Assembly: GCF_010093535.1 (NCBI RefSeq)
Contig: NW_022985164.1
Location: 1,477,629 to 1,541,628 of the forward strand
DNA from: Lindgomyces ingoldianus
Lineage: Eukaryota; Ascomycota; Dothideomycetes; Pleosporales; Lindgomycetaceae
Direction: 5' to 3'
Length of the DNA stretch: 64,000 nt
The position numbers and the translations under genes were made by a program. This document shows, in pieces, positions 22,048 through 31,147 of this stretch. A model generated the notes under the pieces. It saw nothing but the letters and a program-made list of their open reading frames with translations. It ran no database searches and had not been told where the DNA came from. Every line of letters starts with the position of its first letter. Within the stretch, counting starts at the first letter, position 1.

Positions 22048-22414
22048 GGGATTTCCGGCGCGCGCGGCCTGTTGGGGAATGTCGTCGTCGCGGGATTATT
22101 TGGGCGTCGTATGCAGTGCTGCCGGTGAACGTCTTGTTGGGGTGCGGCTATCGCAGCATGGCGGATGACAATGCTGAAGAAGAATAATAGCTGGGATACA
22201 AATGGGACTATTCGGACACGAGAGTCCACGGCAGACAAACGGGCCGTGAAAGGGATCTCTTGAATGAAGGTTAACGCTTTGAGTGCACGTTGGCCCTAGT
22301 GGATGACGCTGCTCTTGGCCGCCGTCGATTTGCGGCAGGGAGGGTCGCCGCCCGCCAAAACTAAACATTTCACGTCGTTAACCCCTCTCTGCGTAGACTG
22401 CGTGCCACTTAGCC
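22048..22414. promoter_or_regulatory. divergent promoter region of ANTH adaptor and NudC genes
   Basis: The two start codons are 367 bp apart and face away from each other, so both promoters must lie here. I see no TATA box; these look like housekeeping promoters. Confidence 0.5.
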
Positions 22415-23037
22415 ATGCCCGACTCTCCCACCCCTGAGGAGCGCGAAAAGGCTGATGCCGAACTCAAGGCCAAAGAAGCTGCCGAGCAGGCAGCACTGCC
22501 GTACAGGTGGACGCAGACGATCAAGGATGTCGATGTAACTATCCCTATCGACTTGAAGTACAAAGGGCGCGACCTCGATGTCAAGCTTTCCAAAACTGGA
22601 CTGCGTGTCGCTATAAAAGGCCAGGATCCGATCATAGATGTACGAATCCCCCAGTACAGGCAGCAAACTCATTTCTAAGTCCACGTTAGGGCACTCTCCC
22701 CCATCCCATCCATGTAGATGAATCCACCTGGACCCTCGAAACGATCCCCTCGGGCAAGGAAATCAGCGTCCACCTCGACAAAGTCAACCAAATGGAGTGG
22801 TGGGCCCACGTGATTACCTCGGCCCCGAAGATCGATACCTCCAAGATCCAGCCCGAGAACAGCAAGTTGGGCGATTTGGATGGCGAGACTAGGACCATGG
22901 TTGAGAAGATGATGTTTGATCAGCGACAGAAGGAGATGGGAAAGCCTACGAGCGACGAACAGAAGAAGTTGGATTTGCTGGAGCAGTTCAAGAAGCAGCA
23001 CCCGGAGATGGACTTCTCCAACGTGAAAATGGGTTGA
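22415..23037 (+). CDS. nudC: NudC nuclear movement protein
   Basis: Two exons (22415-22639, 22690-23037) give 190 aa, the usual length for the short fungal NudC. A charged N-terminal helix ([18 protein letters not shown]) is followed by a CS/p23-like domain: [39 protein letters not shown], then after the intron DESTWTLE and [16 protein letters not shown]. The C-terminal NudC signature continues with [19 protein letters not shown] and a final [16 protein letters not shown]. NudC is a cytosolic co-chaperone that supports dynein/LIS1-dependent nuclear migration. Intron 22640-22689 is 50 nt. Confidence 0.95.
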
Positions 23038-24753
23038 GGAAAAGGTGTAGACGCAGCGAGCGGTAATGAGACAATGACATATGACATACGGGTAATGAAG
23101 TCAAAAGCAACAAATCACAGCTAGCCATGCTGGGGTAATGGGTCACTACATCCCGTCCATTTGCCCACATATATCTATTCAAGTCTTCTCTGTCCACTCA
23201 TTTCTCTCTCTAACCTCGTTGAGTAATAGCTCCCCTTGACCTCATTGTTCCTTAAAGCACTTAAGAGTTTGAAGGTTTAAAAGTTCTTCCCTGCTTAAAA
23301 TCGTTTCTAAGTATTCTTTCGCGTCATTTTACTACCTGATACCACCGCAACGCTCTCGAAAAGACGACGGTAGCGATAAACACTATCTTTGACAATGTTC
23401 TCTCCTGTATCGTGGAGTTATTGGCAGATCGCCACAATCTGCCGCCGAAACTCACCCTTTGTAGACACTCTTCCCAGTGGTCATGCTGGCATGAAATAGC
23501 CCCTCCTTGGCCCTCTATCTACAAAGCAGCTCTCACAGCGACCAAATCTGTCATTTGGTTTGATTTACACTACAACATAACAGGTTCAGCCTGCTCAGAG
23601 ACCCTATAAGCCCCCAGAAGTAAGCGTTGTGTCAAAGTCAGCAGTTGCCAGGTTGATCACACTTACTTTACGGAAGGCATCACGATGCCGTCGTTCTTGG
23701 CAGCCTACCTCGAGACTTTGGTGGAGGCAAATTCAGGGAGGGCTTAGGCAACATTTATTTGCTTTTGCTGATGTGAGTAAGCAGCTCCTTCTTGTCAGGT
23801 GGCTTGAGGCAAGACTGGATGGTGGGCCGGGCCCTTGCAGCACCCTCCGAGGAACGATGTCGTGAGACCTGCGAACTGCCGCTCGACACCCAATCTGCTG
23901 CACTGCCCTTCCTGTGGCTGCTTGTGGCGCGTCATGAGAACCGGCGACTTGAGAAAGGTCTGTTATTTCCGTCCATTAGAGGAGCAGGGTTGATTGGCCT
24001 CTGATGTTCCTATGCGCGGGTATCAGTCCGATCAAGCAGCCGATTCAACTTGGAAACGTTTCGTGGCGATCGAGCCAACAAACAAATCGACAAAACTGTC
24101 CCAGATTGTCTCTCTCGATAGCACCGCAAAGACCCTCACTCAACACTTCAGTTGCGTCATCTTCTGGTGAAACATCTCATGACGCAAGCTCTGGGCTATG
24201 CACCAATGCAACTGGCGATGCGAAGTTCGAGAATACACGTCCACCATTGCGCGGATAGGTATCGGCTCGTTCAAATTGCAAATGCAGGGGCTGATTTGGG
24301 CTGCAGGTCGATCGAGGTGATCATGCTTGGGTAAAAAGGTGCAAAAACGGCCCCCAATTGCGACGGTCACCCGCCATTTTCTATCAGTGCCTAGTTGCCT
24401 CGTAGTGGCAACAGCACTCTCAGCTTGGATGACCACCCTCCCTGACCCAGCGACATCATCACGAGGTCGACTATTAAGGGAAACCACAGACCTTTTGTGG
24501 CCTCTGGCGAAAACCAGGCCGCAGATAGGGAAATGCGGTGAGAACTATCGTTGTCGGAAGACCCCGCAGCCAATAGCAGCACACCATTTCGACGCCCAGC
24601 CACACTACCAAGCCACACTGGTGGCGCAGGTTGGGGAGATGGAACTCCACCATGTGTCGGGAGGCGCCCATGCACGCGGGAGGCTCAGCAGCGACTAAAG
24701 GAACAGGAGAACAATGTGTCTCTTTGAGGCTTTGAAACATTCTATCTGGCCGG
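23038..24753. other. intergenic, no gene seen
   Basis: About 1.7 kb. Short open frames overlap on both strands without motifs, and I could not link any into a spliced gene. It contains the NudC 3' end and the upstream region of the next gene. Base composition is ordinary. Confidence 0.45.
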
Positions 24754-24759
24754 TATAAA
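24754..24759 (+). promoter_or_regulatory. TATA box of the 24941 gene
   Basis: TATAAA lies 182 bp before the ATG at 24941, with a long pyrimidine/AC-rich leader in between. It is one of the few well-placed TATA boxes in the window, which hints at regulated rather than housekeeping expression. Confidence 0.45.
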
Positions 24760-24940
24760 GTATTTCACGGGATCCCGTTTGCCCACTCTTCTCTTCTTGC
24801 ATCCAGAACTCTCCAAACCTCTACCAAAGAACCAAATCATTATTTGTCGATCTAGCACCATTAAACATCATTCGACCTCGACTATTTTCACGAGCACCCC
24901 GCATCCTACCAATCAGAGCAAAGTAGCCAAACCAACCACA

Positions 24941-25576
24941 ATGGCCTACGCATACTACCTCTCCAACCACCGCGAGCGTGAACGCTCTTACGACGACGAA
25001 GACCCATACTACTCTCGTCCGCTTGTTCGCCGCAACTCCAAGCGCCAGCGCGTCAGTATCTACGACGACGATGACGAGTACGATGACTACCCATACCCGT
25101 CTTCCACCAAACCAGCCAAACCCTCTCGCTCCTTGACAATCCGCCAACCAACCCAACTCGAGAAATACAACGTCTGGTCCGAACCCGTATCGCACTCGCG
25201 CTCACACTCACGTCATGACCACCACCACGAGTCAGACGACCACAGCCAGTACAAGTATACGCGAAAGACTTATGTAACCCGGCCATCCGAGACTCTGAGC
25301 GATGATGAGTCTCGCTTCCAACTCAAAGCCAAGATGACGATTCGCCGGCCGACGAGCTCTCATTCTTCGAAGGAGCTCGCGATGGCTTGGTCTGGGGATA
25401 TGTTCAAGCGGAAGGAGAAGTGGGTTGATGAGGATTGGGAGAGAAAGGAGAGGGAGCGCAGGGATAGCTTTTGGGATGATGAGCCCAGGTTGAAGGAGAG
25501 GACTATTAGGTATAGGAAGGTTAAGAGGACGAGGACTGATGAGTGGAAGCCTTTGAATGGGTTTAGGCACTTTTGA
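24941..25576 (+). CDS. charged protein of unknown function
   Basis: An intronless frame of 211 aa starting MAYAYYLSNHRERERSYDDE. I do not recognise a family. The sequence is rich in Asp, Arg, Ser, Tyr and His, with acidic runs (IYDDDDEYDDYP), a His/Ser stretch (SHSRSHSRHDHHHESDD) and a basic, Trp-containing C-terminal third (WVDEDWERKERERRDSFW, IRYRKVKRTRTDEWKPLNGF). The conserved look of that third suggests a real protein, mostly disordered. The frame is open up to 24779, but the ATG at 24941 follows a leader-like stretch (ACCACAATGG context) and a TATA box. No signal peptide or membrane segment is seen. Confidence 0.65.
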   Translation: MAYAYYLSNHRERERSYDDEDPYYSRPLVRRNSKRQRVSIYDDDDEYDDYPYPSSTKPAKPSRSLTIRQPTQLEKYNVWSEPVSHSRSHSRHDHHHESDDHSQYKYTRKTYVTRPSETLSDDESRFQLKAKMTIRRPTSSHSSKELAMAWSGDMFKRKEKWVDEDWERKERERRDSFWDDEPRLKERTIRYRKVKRTRTDEWKPLNGFRHF

Positions 25577-25995
25577 GTGGGTGGAGAAGGGATTTAGAAT
25601 GTAACACTATGGGTGCATGGATATGGTGCGGAATGGTAGACTGGTAGGATTTGGTTTAGTTTGCTGTCGATCGATTAAGGCGTTTGGGATGTTGTTTTTG
25701 TCTGTTCTTATCGTATGCATTGTCCTTTAGCTTTTTATATGGGGAAGGGAGATAACAGATACCCGAGATCGACAGTAACGAATTATAGAAATTGTTATAG
25801 CGCACTTTTTGAATAATTCTTTCTATTTGCGAAATGTTGAACGAGTCCAATTTGCGAGCATCCTGAGGGAGAGTGGGATTTTCAAGCTGCTAGCAGAAGA
25901 AGACCTAACATTCAATCAAGATAGTAAATAGAGGAAAGGTGCCAAAAGAAAAGGCCCAGAAATGAGTGCAAAAAAAGACCAAAAAGGAAAGGAAC
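25577..25995. other. intergenic, no gene seen
   Basis: Some 420 bp, AT-rich, between the charged-protein gene and the tRNA. It probably contains a 3' UTR; nothing else is recognised. Confidence 0.5.
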
Positions 25996-26082
25996 TCTCT
26001 CGACCCGGAATCGAACCAGGGACCTTTCGGTTACAATTACCCATTACAGCCGAACGTGATCAACCAACTACACCATCGAGAG
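25996..26082 (-). tRNA. tRNA-Tyr (GTA) with a short intron
   Basis: Reading the minus strand, a perfect 7-bp acceptor stem (CTCTCGA with TCGAGAG), a D-arm with GTG/CAC stem and AGTTGGTT loop, a 5-bp anticodon stem (TTCGG/CCGAA), and a T-arm with GGTTCGAATCC fold in order, followed by discriminator A. The loop reads C-T-GTA-A, so the anticodon is GTA. About 12 extra bases sit directly after position 37, where nuclear tRNA introns lie. The C1-G72 pair and A73 are identity marks of eukaryotic tRNA-Tyr. The internal A box (GGTGTAGTTGG) and B box are intact. Other isotypes are unlikely given the anticodon and the first base pair. Confidence 0.88.
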
Positions 26083-26424
26083 TTTGCTTTGTTGAAGAAA
26101 ATCAGTTAATATTCTGTATATATAGCCAGAGAATTATGCTGTTTCCATATAAAGTCAAGTCCGACTTCAACCCCCACCGTTTCCGCGCTAGTTCTAACTA
26201 AATTTGCTCTGCTACTAATCCCAATCAAGGAGGTCATCGTCATCGTCAGCTGAAAAGAAGGGTGCAGTCGTTCCAGCACACCCGCTCACCCCGCGGCGCC
26301 GCGCTTTCACGAACTCGTCGCGGAGTCACAGGCAGCACTTCCCCTGTCCCCAACACTTCCTCAGATCTCGCCCACCTCCACTGGACTTCTTCTTGTCGAT
26401 GGACTATGTACCTGACAAGCCACC

Positions 26425-29400
26425 ATGGGTGTCACCGGCCTCTGGACCGTCCTCCAACCCTGTGCTCGCCCCATCAAGATCGAAACGTTGAACAAAAAGC
26501 GGCTCGCCGTCGACGCATCCATCTGGATCTACCAATTCCTCAAAGCCGTGCGCGATAAAGAAGGCAATGCACTACGGAACAGCCATATCGTGGGTTTCTT
26601 CCGCCGGATATGCAAGCTACTGTTCTTTGGCATCAAGCCCGTCTTCGTCTTCGATGGTGGCGCCCCGGCGCTCAAGAGACAGACTATTACGAACCGCAAG
26701 TCGCGGCGCGAAGGCAGGAGGGAAGATGCCGTGCGCACCGCTGGAAAGCTCTTAGCACTGCAGATGCAGCGCGCGGCGGAGGAGGAAGAGAAGAAGAGGA
26801 AGGAAGCTGCGAGACGGCCCACCCGCGATGAGCCTGATGAGGAGATCCCCGAGGATGTGGTGTATGCGGAGGAGATATTACAGACGCAGAAAGAGCGGCA
26901 GCAGAACCGCAAGTTCAAGAAGAATGACCAATACCATCTTCCGGATCTCGGTGTCCCGCTTGCGGAAATGGGCGGGCAGAATGATCCCAGGATCATGTCG
27001 TTGGAAGAGCTGGAGGAATATGCAAGACACTTTGATAGAGGCGAAGATATCAATGTCTACGATTTCTCGAAAATTGACTTCGATAGCGCATTCTTCGTGA
27101 GCCTGCCGGCCTCGGATCGATACAATATCTTGAACGCGGCAAGGTTGAGGAGTCGCCTGAGGATGGGATATTCGAAGGATCAGCTAGACACTATGTTTCC
27201 AGATCGAATGGCGTTCTCTAAGTTTCAGATTGAAAGGGTGCGCGAGCGGAATGAGCTTACACAACGCTTGATGAACCTCAATGGGATGAACGATGACGCT
27301 ATGTGGGGAATCAATGGCACGAATAGAGTTGCTGGAGAGAAGAGCAGAGAATATGTGCTTGTCAAGAACGATGGCGTGGAAGGTGGTTGGGCACTTGGAG
27401 TCGTCACGAACAAGGACGAAGGACAGAGTGTCAACAAACCTATTGATGTCGATCGACTCTCGCGTCCAGATGCCGAGGACGAGGGGTGGGAAGATGATGA
27501 GGACGACTTCGAAGATGTTCCTATTGAGGGCCTGAATCGATTACCGAAGCAAAAGCCCAGTTTGACCGCCCAAGATAAGGAGGGTCGCGAGTTCATCTCT
27601 AAAGAGTTGGCAAAGAGACGCCAGAAATTGTATGCGTCTAGGAAAGCCGGGTCCGAGCAGAGCAAGCCGAACAGAGCCAAACCTATAAATCAAGACCCAG
27701 ATTCGCTGTTTCTTGCAGAAGAGGACGGTGATGGAGAGTGGGAGAATGTACCTATCCATGGAGTTGACAACCTGCTCGAAGAACCCAAAGAAGACAAGAT
27801 TGATGAGGAGGAGGAGCAGCTCCAACAAGCCATTGCATTGTCGCTACAACAAGGGGTGTCTGAGCCTGCGGAAGAACCAGATGAAGAAGAGGAAGAAGAC
27901 ATTCTTCAAGAGGTCTTTCAACAAGAAAGAGTTAAAGAAACCAGCCCCTTTTCTTCTGCCAAAGGATCTGGTCTCGCTATTGCGAGACTAGCAAATCAAC
28001 GAAGCAGCAAGCTGGTACCTGCAGGACCTTTCAACACAAGTGATAGTGAGGACGATGACATGGATTTGCAAGCAGCGCTAGCACAGTCACGGAAATCTAA
28101 ACGACCCACTACCATGCCTCGTCCTGTACCTGAATCCCCTGCCGCTCAAACACTACCGAACCCTCATCCCGCCCGAAGGCCAACAAATGCACCGGGTTTC
28201 GATGGCCCACTGCCGTTCGAAAAGCTCAACCTCGGTAATTCTATCCTTGGAAAGAAGAAAATAAAGAAGATCGAGCAAAGCACTTCCGGTGGGTTTGAAA
28301 GAGACTTGGGTCAAAAGAAGAAGAAGAAGTCTGCAGAACCTCTCCCACCGTGGTTTACGGGGGATCGAGATATACAGAGAGACCTGGACACGATGAGAGA
28401 AGAGGAGATGCGGGCTCAAGAACGAGATCGGGAGACTGACGAAGTGCATGCGCAGTTTCAGTTCCAGGAAATCCCGCTCTTGCGCAAGCAGGATCCTCGT
28501 GATGTCATTGATTTAGAAGCTTCGACGCAGGAGAAGCCGAAAGAAGTCCTCACTATTGAATCAGATAGTAATGAGGAGGAGATGGAGATGGAAGATGTGC
28601 TTGAAGGGGATCCAAAGCTTAGGATGGGTGATCACGTGAGCAAGGTACGGATTGAGCCGCCGCAGCTACTTTCAGAAGGCCAGAGATCTCCTCCGAAGCA
28701 AGGAATAATCTTGAATGAAGTAGCGCCTGCTCAAGAGTCGGACGAAGAACCAATTGAGTGGTCTGAGAGCGAGCCAGAGTTGGAAAAGCCGTCTCACGTA
28801 CAGCCAAACCATACAAAAGAAATCGATAATATTGTATCACGGCCTTTCAAATCAGCATCTCCCGCACCCGAAGATGCTCCAATAGCATCTAAAGCACCGG
28901 CTCGTCCCCAACCCTCCAAATCACCTTCCCCTGAATTCGAAGATGTGCCGATACAGGCTGAACGCCCCACTCGTCACCCTCGCCGAGAACCTTCTCCAGC
29001 CCCCTTAGAAGGACCAGAAGACCTTACTGCCCCAGTCCCTCCTCTATCAGGCATTGCTGATGACAATGCACCCGACTATCCCGACAATGACTCCGACCAA
29101 TACTCCGATCCCGAAGACGCTGAACTCTTCGCCTCCCTCGCTGCCGAAGCCACGGAACACGCACGTTTTGCACAAGAACTCAACAATAACCAAGCCGCGC
29201 CGATTAGCTTTGACGAAGAATTAAAACAGCTCCGCTTGCAACAAAAGAAAGATCGCCGAGACGCCGACGAAGTCACCCAGACCATGATATCCGAATGCCA
29301 ACATCTTCTTACCCTCTTCGGCCTCCCCTACATCACCGCACCCATGGAAGCAGAAGCGCAATGTGCCGAGCTCGTCCGTCTCGGCCTCGTCGACGGCATC

Positions 29401-30387
29401 GTAACAGATGATTCTGACACCTTCCTCTTCGGCGGTACACGCGTATATAAAAACATGTTCAATGCAGCTAAATTCGTGGAATGCTATCTCGCCGCCGACC
29501 TGACGTCAGAATTTTCCCTAACTCGCGAGAAACTTATCGCTATTGCACAACTCCTAGGCTCAGACTACACCACCGGGATTCCGGGTATCGGCCCTGTCAC
29601 CGCGCTAGAAATCCTGTCCGAGTTCACAGATCTGACAGATTTCAAGGAGTGGTGGACTGGCGTGCAGAATAACATCATCTCCAAAGACGCAGACAAATCG
29701 AGCCAATTCCGCAGGCGCTTCAGACGCACACAGTCTACGAAACTATTCCTACCGGCGACATTCCCAGACCCGCGCGTCGCGGATGCGTACTTGCATCCAG
29801 ACGTCGACGATGACCCCCAACCATTTCAGTGGGGTGTCCCCGATCTTAATGCCCTAAGGACTTTTTTGAGTGGGCAGATTGGGTGGAGTTGGGAGCGTAC
29901 GGATGAGGTGTTGGTGCCGGTTATCAGGGATATGAATAGGAGGGAGAAGGAGGGCACGCAGAGTAATATCACGCGTTATTTTGACGGGGCAGTGGGTGCG
30001 GGAGCGTTTGCGCCAAGGGTGAGAAAGGATGCAATGGGCGGGGAAGGGGATGGGAGAAGGAAGGGGAAAGGTGCTGCGGGGAAGAGGTTGGGTGCTGCGT
30101 TGACGAGGCTTGCGGAGAGGGAGAGAGGGGTTGGTGTTAGAGGGGATGGGGAGGAGCATGCTGTGGGTGGTGGGGGTGGAGAAGGGGTTGATGAGGCGGC
30201 GCCGTCGAATGGTCTTGGGAAACGAAAGAAGCGTAAGGCCGGGAGGAGAGCTATGCCTGTTCCTGGTGCCGCTCCTGGTGATATGGGCTCTGAGGGTGAA
30301 GATGAAGATGCAGCTGAGGAGGATGACTTATATAACGAACCGAGAAGAAAGGCTCGGAAGACGAAGAAGCGAAATCCTCACTCATAG
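26425..30387 (+). CDS. rad2: Rad2 / XPG structure-specific endonuclease (nucleotide excision repair)
   Basis: An intronless frame of 1320 aa. The N-terminus is the canonical MGVTGLWTVLQPCARPI with LAVDASIWIYQFLKA and VFVFDGGAPALKR, the XPG-N half of the nuclease. The XPG-I half starts near residue 954: LPYITAPMEAEAQCAELV and GIVTDDSDTFLFGG carry the metal-binding acids. The helix-hairpin motif GSDYTTGIPGIGPVTALEIL follows near 1044-1066. Between the halves is a long acidic, disordered spacer of about 750 residues, as in Rad2/XPG but not FEN1 or EXO1; it normally contacts TFIIH. A PCNA-type box, QSNITRYF, lies at about 1179-1186, and basic nuclear-signal runs lie at the C-terminus. It should make the 3' cut in nucleotide excision repair. 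The 342 bp before the start hold the promoter, with no other feature seen. Confidence 0.96.
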   Translation: MGVTGLWTVLQPCARPIKIETLNKKRLAVDASIWIYQFLKAVRDKEGNALRNSHIVGFFRRICKLLFFGIKPVFVFDGGAPALKRQTITNRKSRREGRREDAVRTAGKLLALQMQRAAEEEEKKRKEAARRPTRDEPDEEIPEDVVYAEEILQTQKERQQNRKFKKNDQYHLPDLGVPLAEMGGQNDPRIMSLEELEEYARHFDRGEDINVYDFSKIDFDSAFFVSLPASDRYNILNAARLRSRLRMGYSKDQLDTMFPDRMAFSKFQIERVRERNELTQRLMNLNGMNDDAMWGINGTNRVAGEKSREYVLVKNDGVEGGWALGVVTNKDEGQSVNKPIDVDRLSRPDAEDEGWEDDEDDFEDVPIEGLNRLPKQKPSLTAQDKEGREFISKELAKRRQKLYASRKAGSEQSKPNRAKPINQDPDSLFLAEEDGDGEWENVPIHGVDNLLEEPKEDKIDEEEEQLQQAIALSLQQGVSEPAEEPDEEEEEDILQEVFQQERVKETSPFSSAKGSGLAIARLANQRSSKLVPAGPFNTSDSEDDDMDLQAALAQSRKSKRPTTMPRPVPESPAAQTLPNPHPARRPTNAPGFDGPLPFEKLNLGNSILGKKKIKKIEQSTSGGFERDLGQKKKKKSAEPLPPWFTGDRDIQRDLDTMREEEMRAQERDRETDEVHAQFQFQEIPLLRKQDPRDVIDLEASTQEKPKEVLTIESDSNEEEMEMEDVLEGDPKLRMGDHVSKVRIEPPQLLSEGQRSPPKQGIILNEVAPAQESDEEPIEWSESEPELEKPSHVQPNHTKEIDNIVSRPFKSASPAPEDAPIASKAPARPQPSKSPSPEFEDVPIQAERPTRHPRREPSPAPLEGPEDLTAPVPPLSGIADDNAPDYPDNDSDQYSDPEDAELFASLAAEATEHARFAQELNNNQAAPISFDEELKQLRLQQKKDRRDADEVTQTMISECQHLLTLFGLPYITAPMEAEAQCAELVRLGLVDGIVTDDSDTFLFGGTRVYKNMFNAAKFVECYLAADLTSEFSLTREKLIAIAQLLGSDYTTGIPGIGPVTALEILSEFTDLTDFKEWWTGVQNNIISKDADKSSQFRRRFRRTQSTKLFLPATFPDPRVADAYLHPDVDDDPQPFQWGVPDLNALRTFLSGQIGWSWERTDEVLVPVIRDMNRREKEGTQSNITRYFDGAVGAGAFAPRVRKDAMGGEGDGRRKGKGAAGKRLGAALTRLAERERGVGVRGDGEEHAVGGGGGEGVDEAAPSNGLGKRKKRKAGRRAMPVPGAAPGDMGSEGEDEDAAEEDDLYNEPRRKARKTKKRNPHS

Positions 30388-31147
30388 ACTGATAGTGTAT
30401 CGCAATCTATCAAGCATTCACTTACCTGCATACACGTCCAGACATAACCGCATCAAGTGACAGCGCATTAACCTTTAGGTACTTGCTTAACAATCTATCA
30501 ATTCGCAGCTAGAATAGAGCTGAGAGCCATTACAATTGTTTGGACGACGACTACAGGGGGGCTACTGAGAGGCTTGGATGTGGATATTTCAATTAGACAT
30601 TTGTCTCGGAGAACACGGTGTGTAATTCTCTGTTATGGTCACTTTTACCCTTCTAAATTCTGTCTTGCTCGTCTAGAGTCCTAGATAGCAAAGCCCAGAG
30701 TCAGACAGGTATGATCAGACATAGTGCTTCTGCTTTGCACTACAAAGACTAGTAAAACATTAGTAAACAAAACAGGCGTGTATATATGTGGCGAGTCTTG
30801 ATTGTAATTTGCAGTAAATTGGTAAGCGTGTAGGGAGGGATGAAATAAGGTAATATAAACAATAGGTAAAGACTATTCTGTTGTAGTGGGCTTGGCATCT
30901 GTGAGTTGTAGTTAAGTTTCAGACCGTTAGAGCCAGCTGAAGACAGGTCTGGCGAAACGGTCCTTTCGTTGAGTAAGATGATGCAGATACTAAAACGGAC
31001 CTTGAAAATCCGATAATCGCCTGCTATGCCCTCTAAATCTTGTTAAACCTGTCACCCCGAGCCCATTCCTAGTCCCCGTGTGCTCATGGACGTTGCAAGA
31101 ATCAGTAACCAACCCATGCCACAAAATGAAAGGTGGTCGTCTTTTCC
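30388..31147. other. convergent intergenic region
   Basis: About 760 bp between the 3' ends of Rad2 and the leftward KMT6 gene. No coding frame of note; it is AT-richer than the genes and probably holds both 3' UTRs. Confidence 0.55.

Noticed and set aside
24140..24740. Open frames on both strands upstream of the 24941 gene
   Set aside because: Overlapping in opposite senses with no family signal; the TATA box at 24754 marks the area as promoter.
28153..29285. Antisense frames inside Rad2
   Set aside because: They mirror the acidic low-complexity spacer of Rad2; Ser-rich antisense frames are expected opposite Glu/Asp-rich coding DNA.
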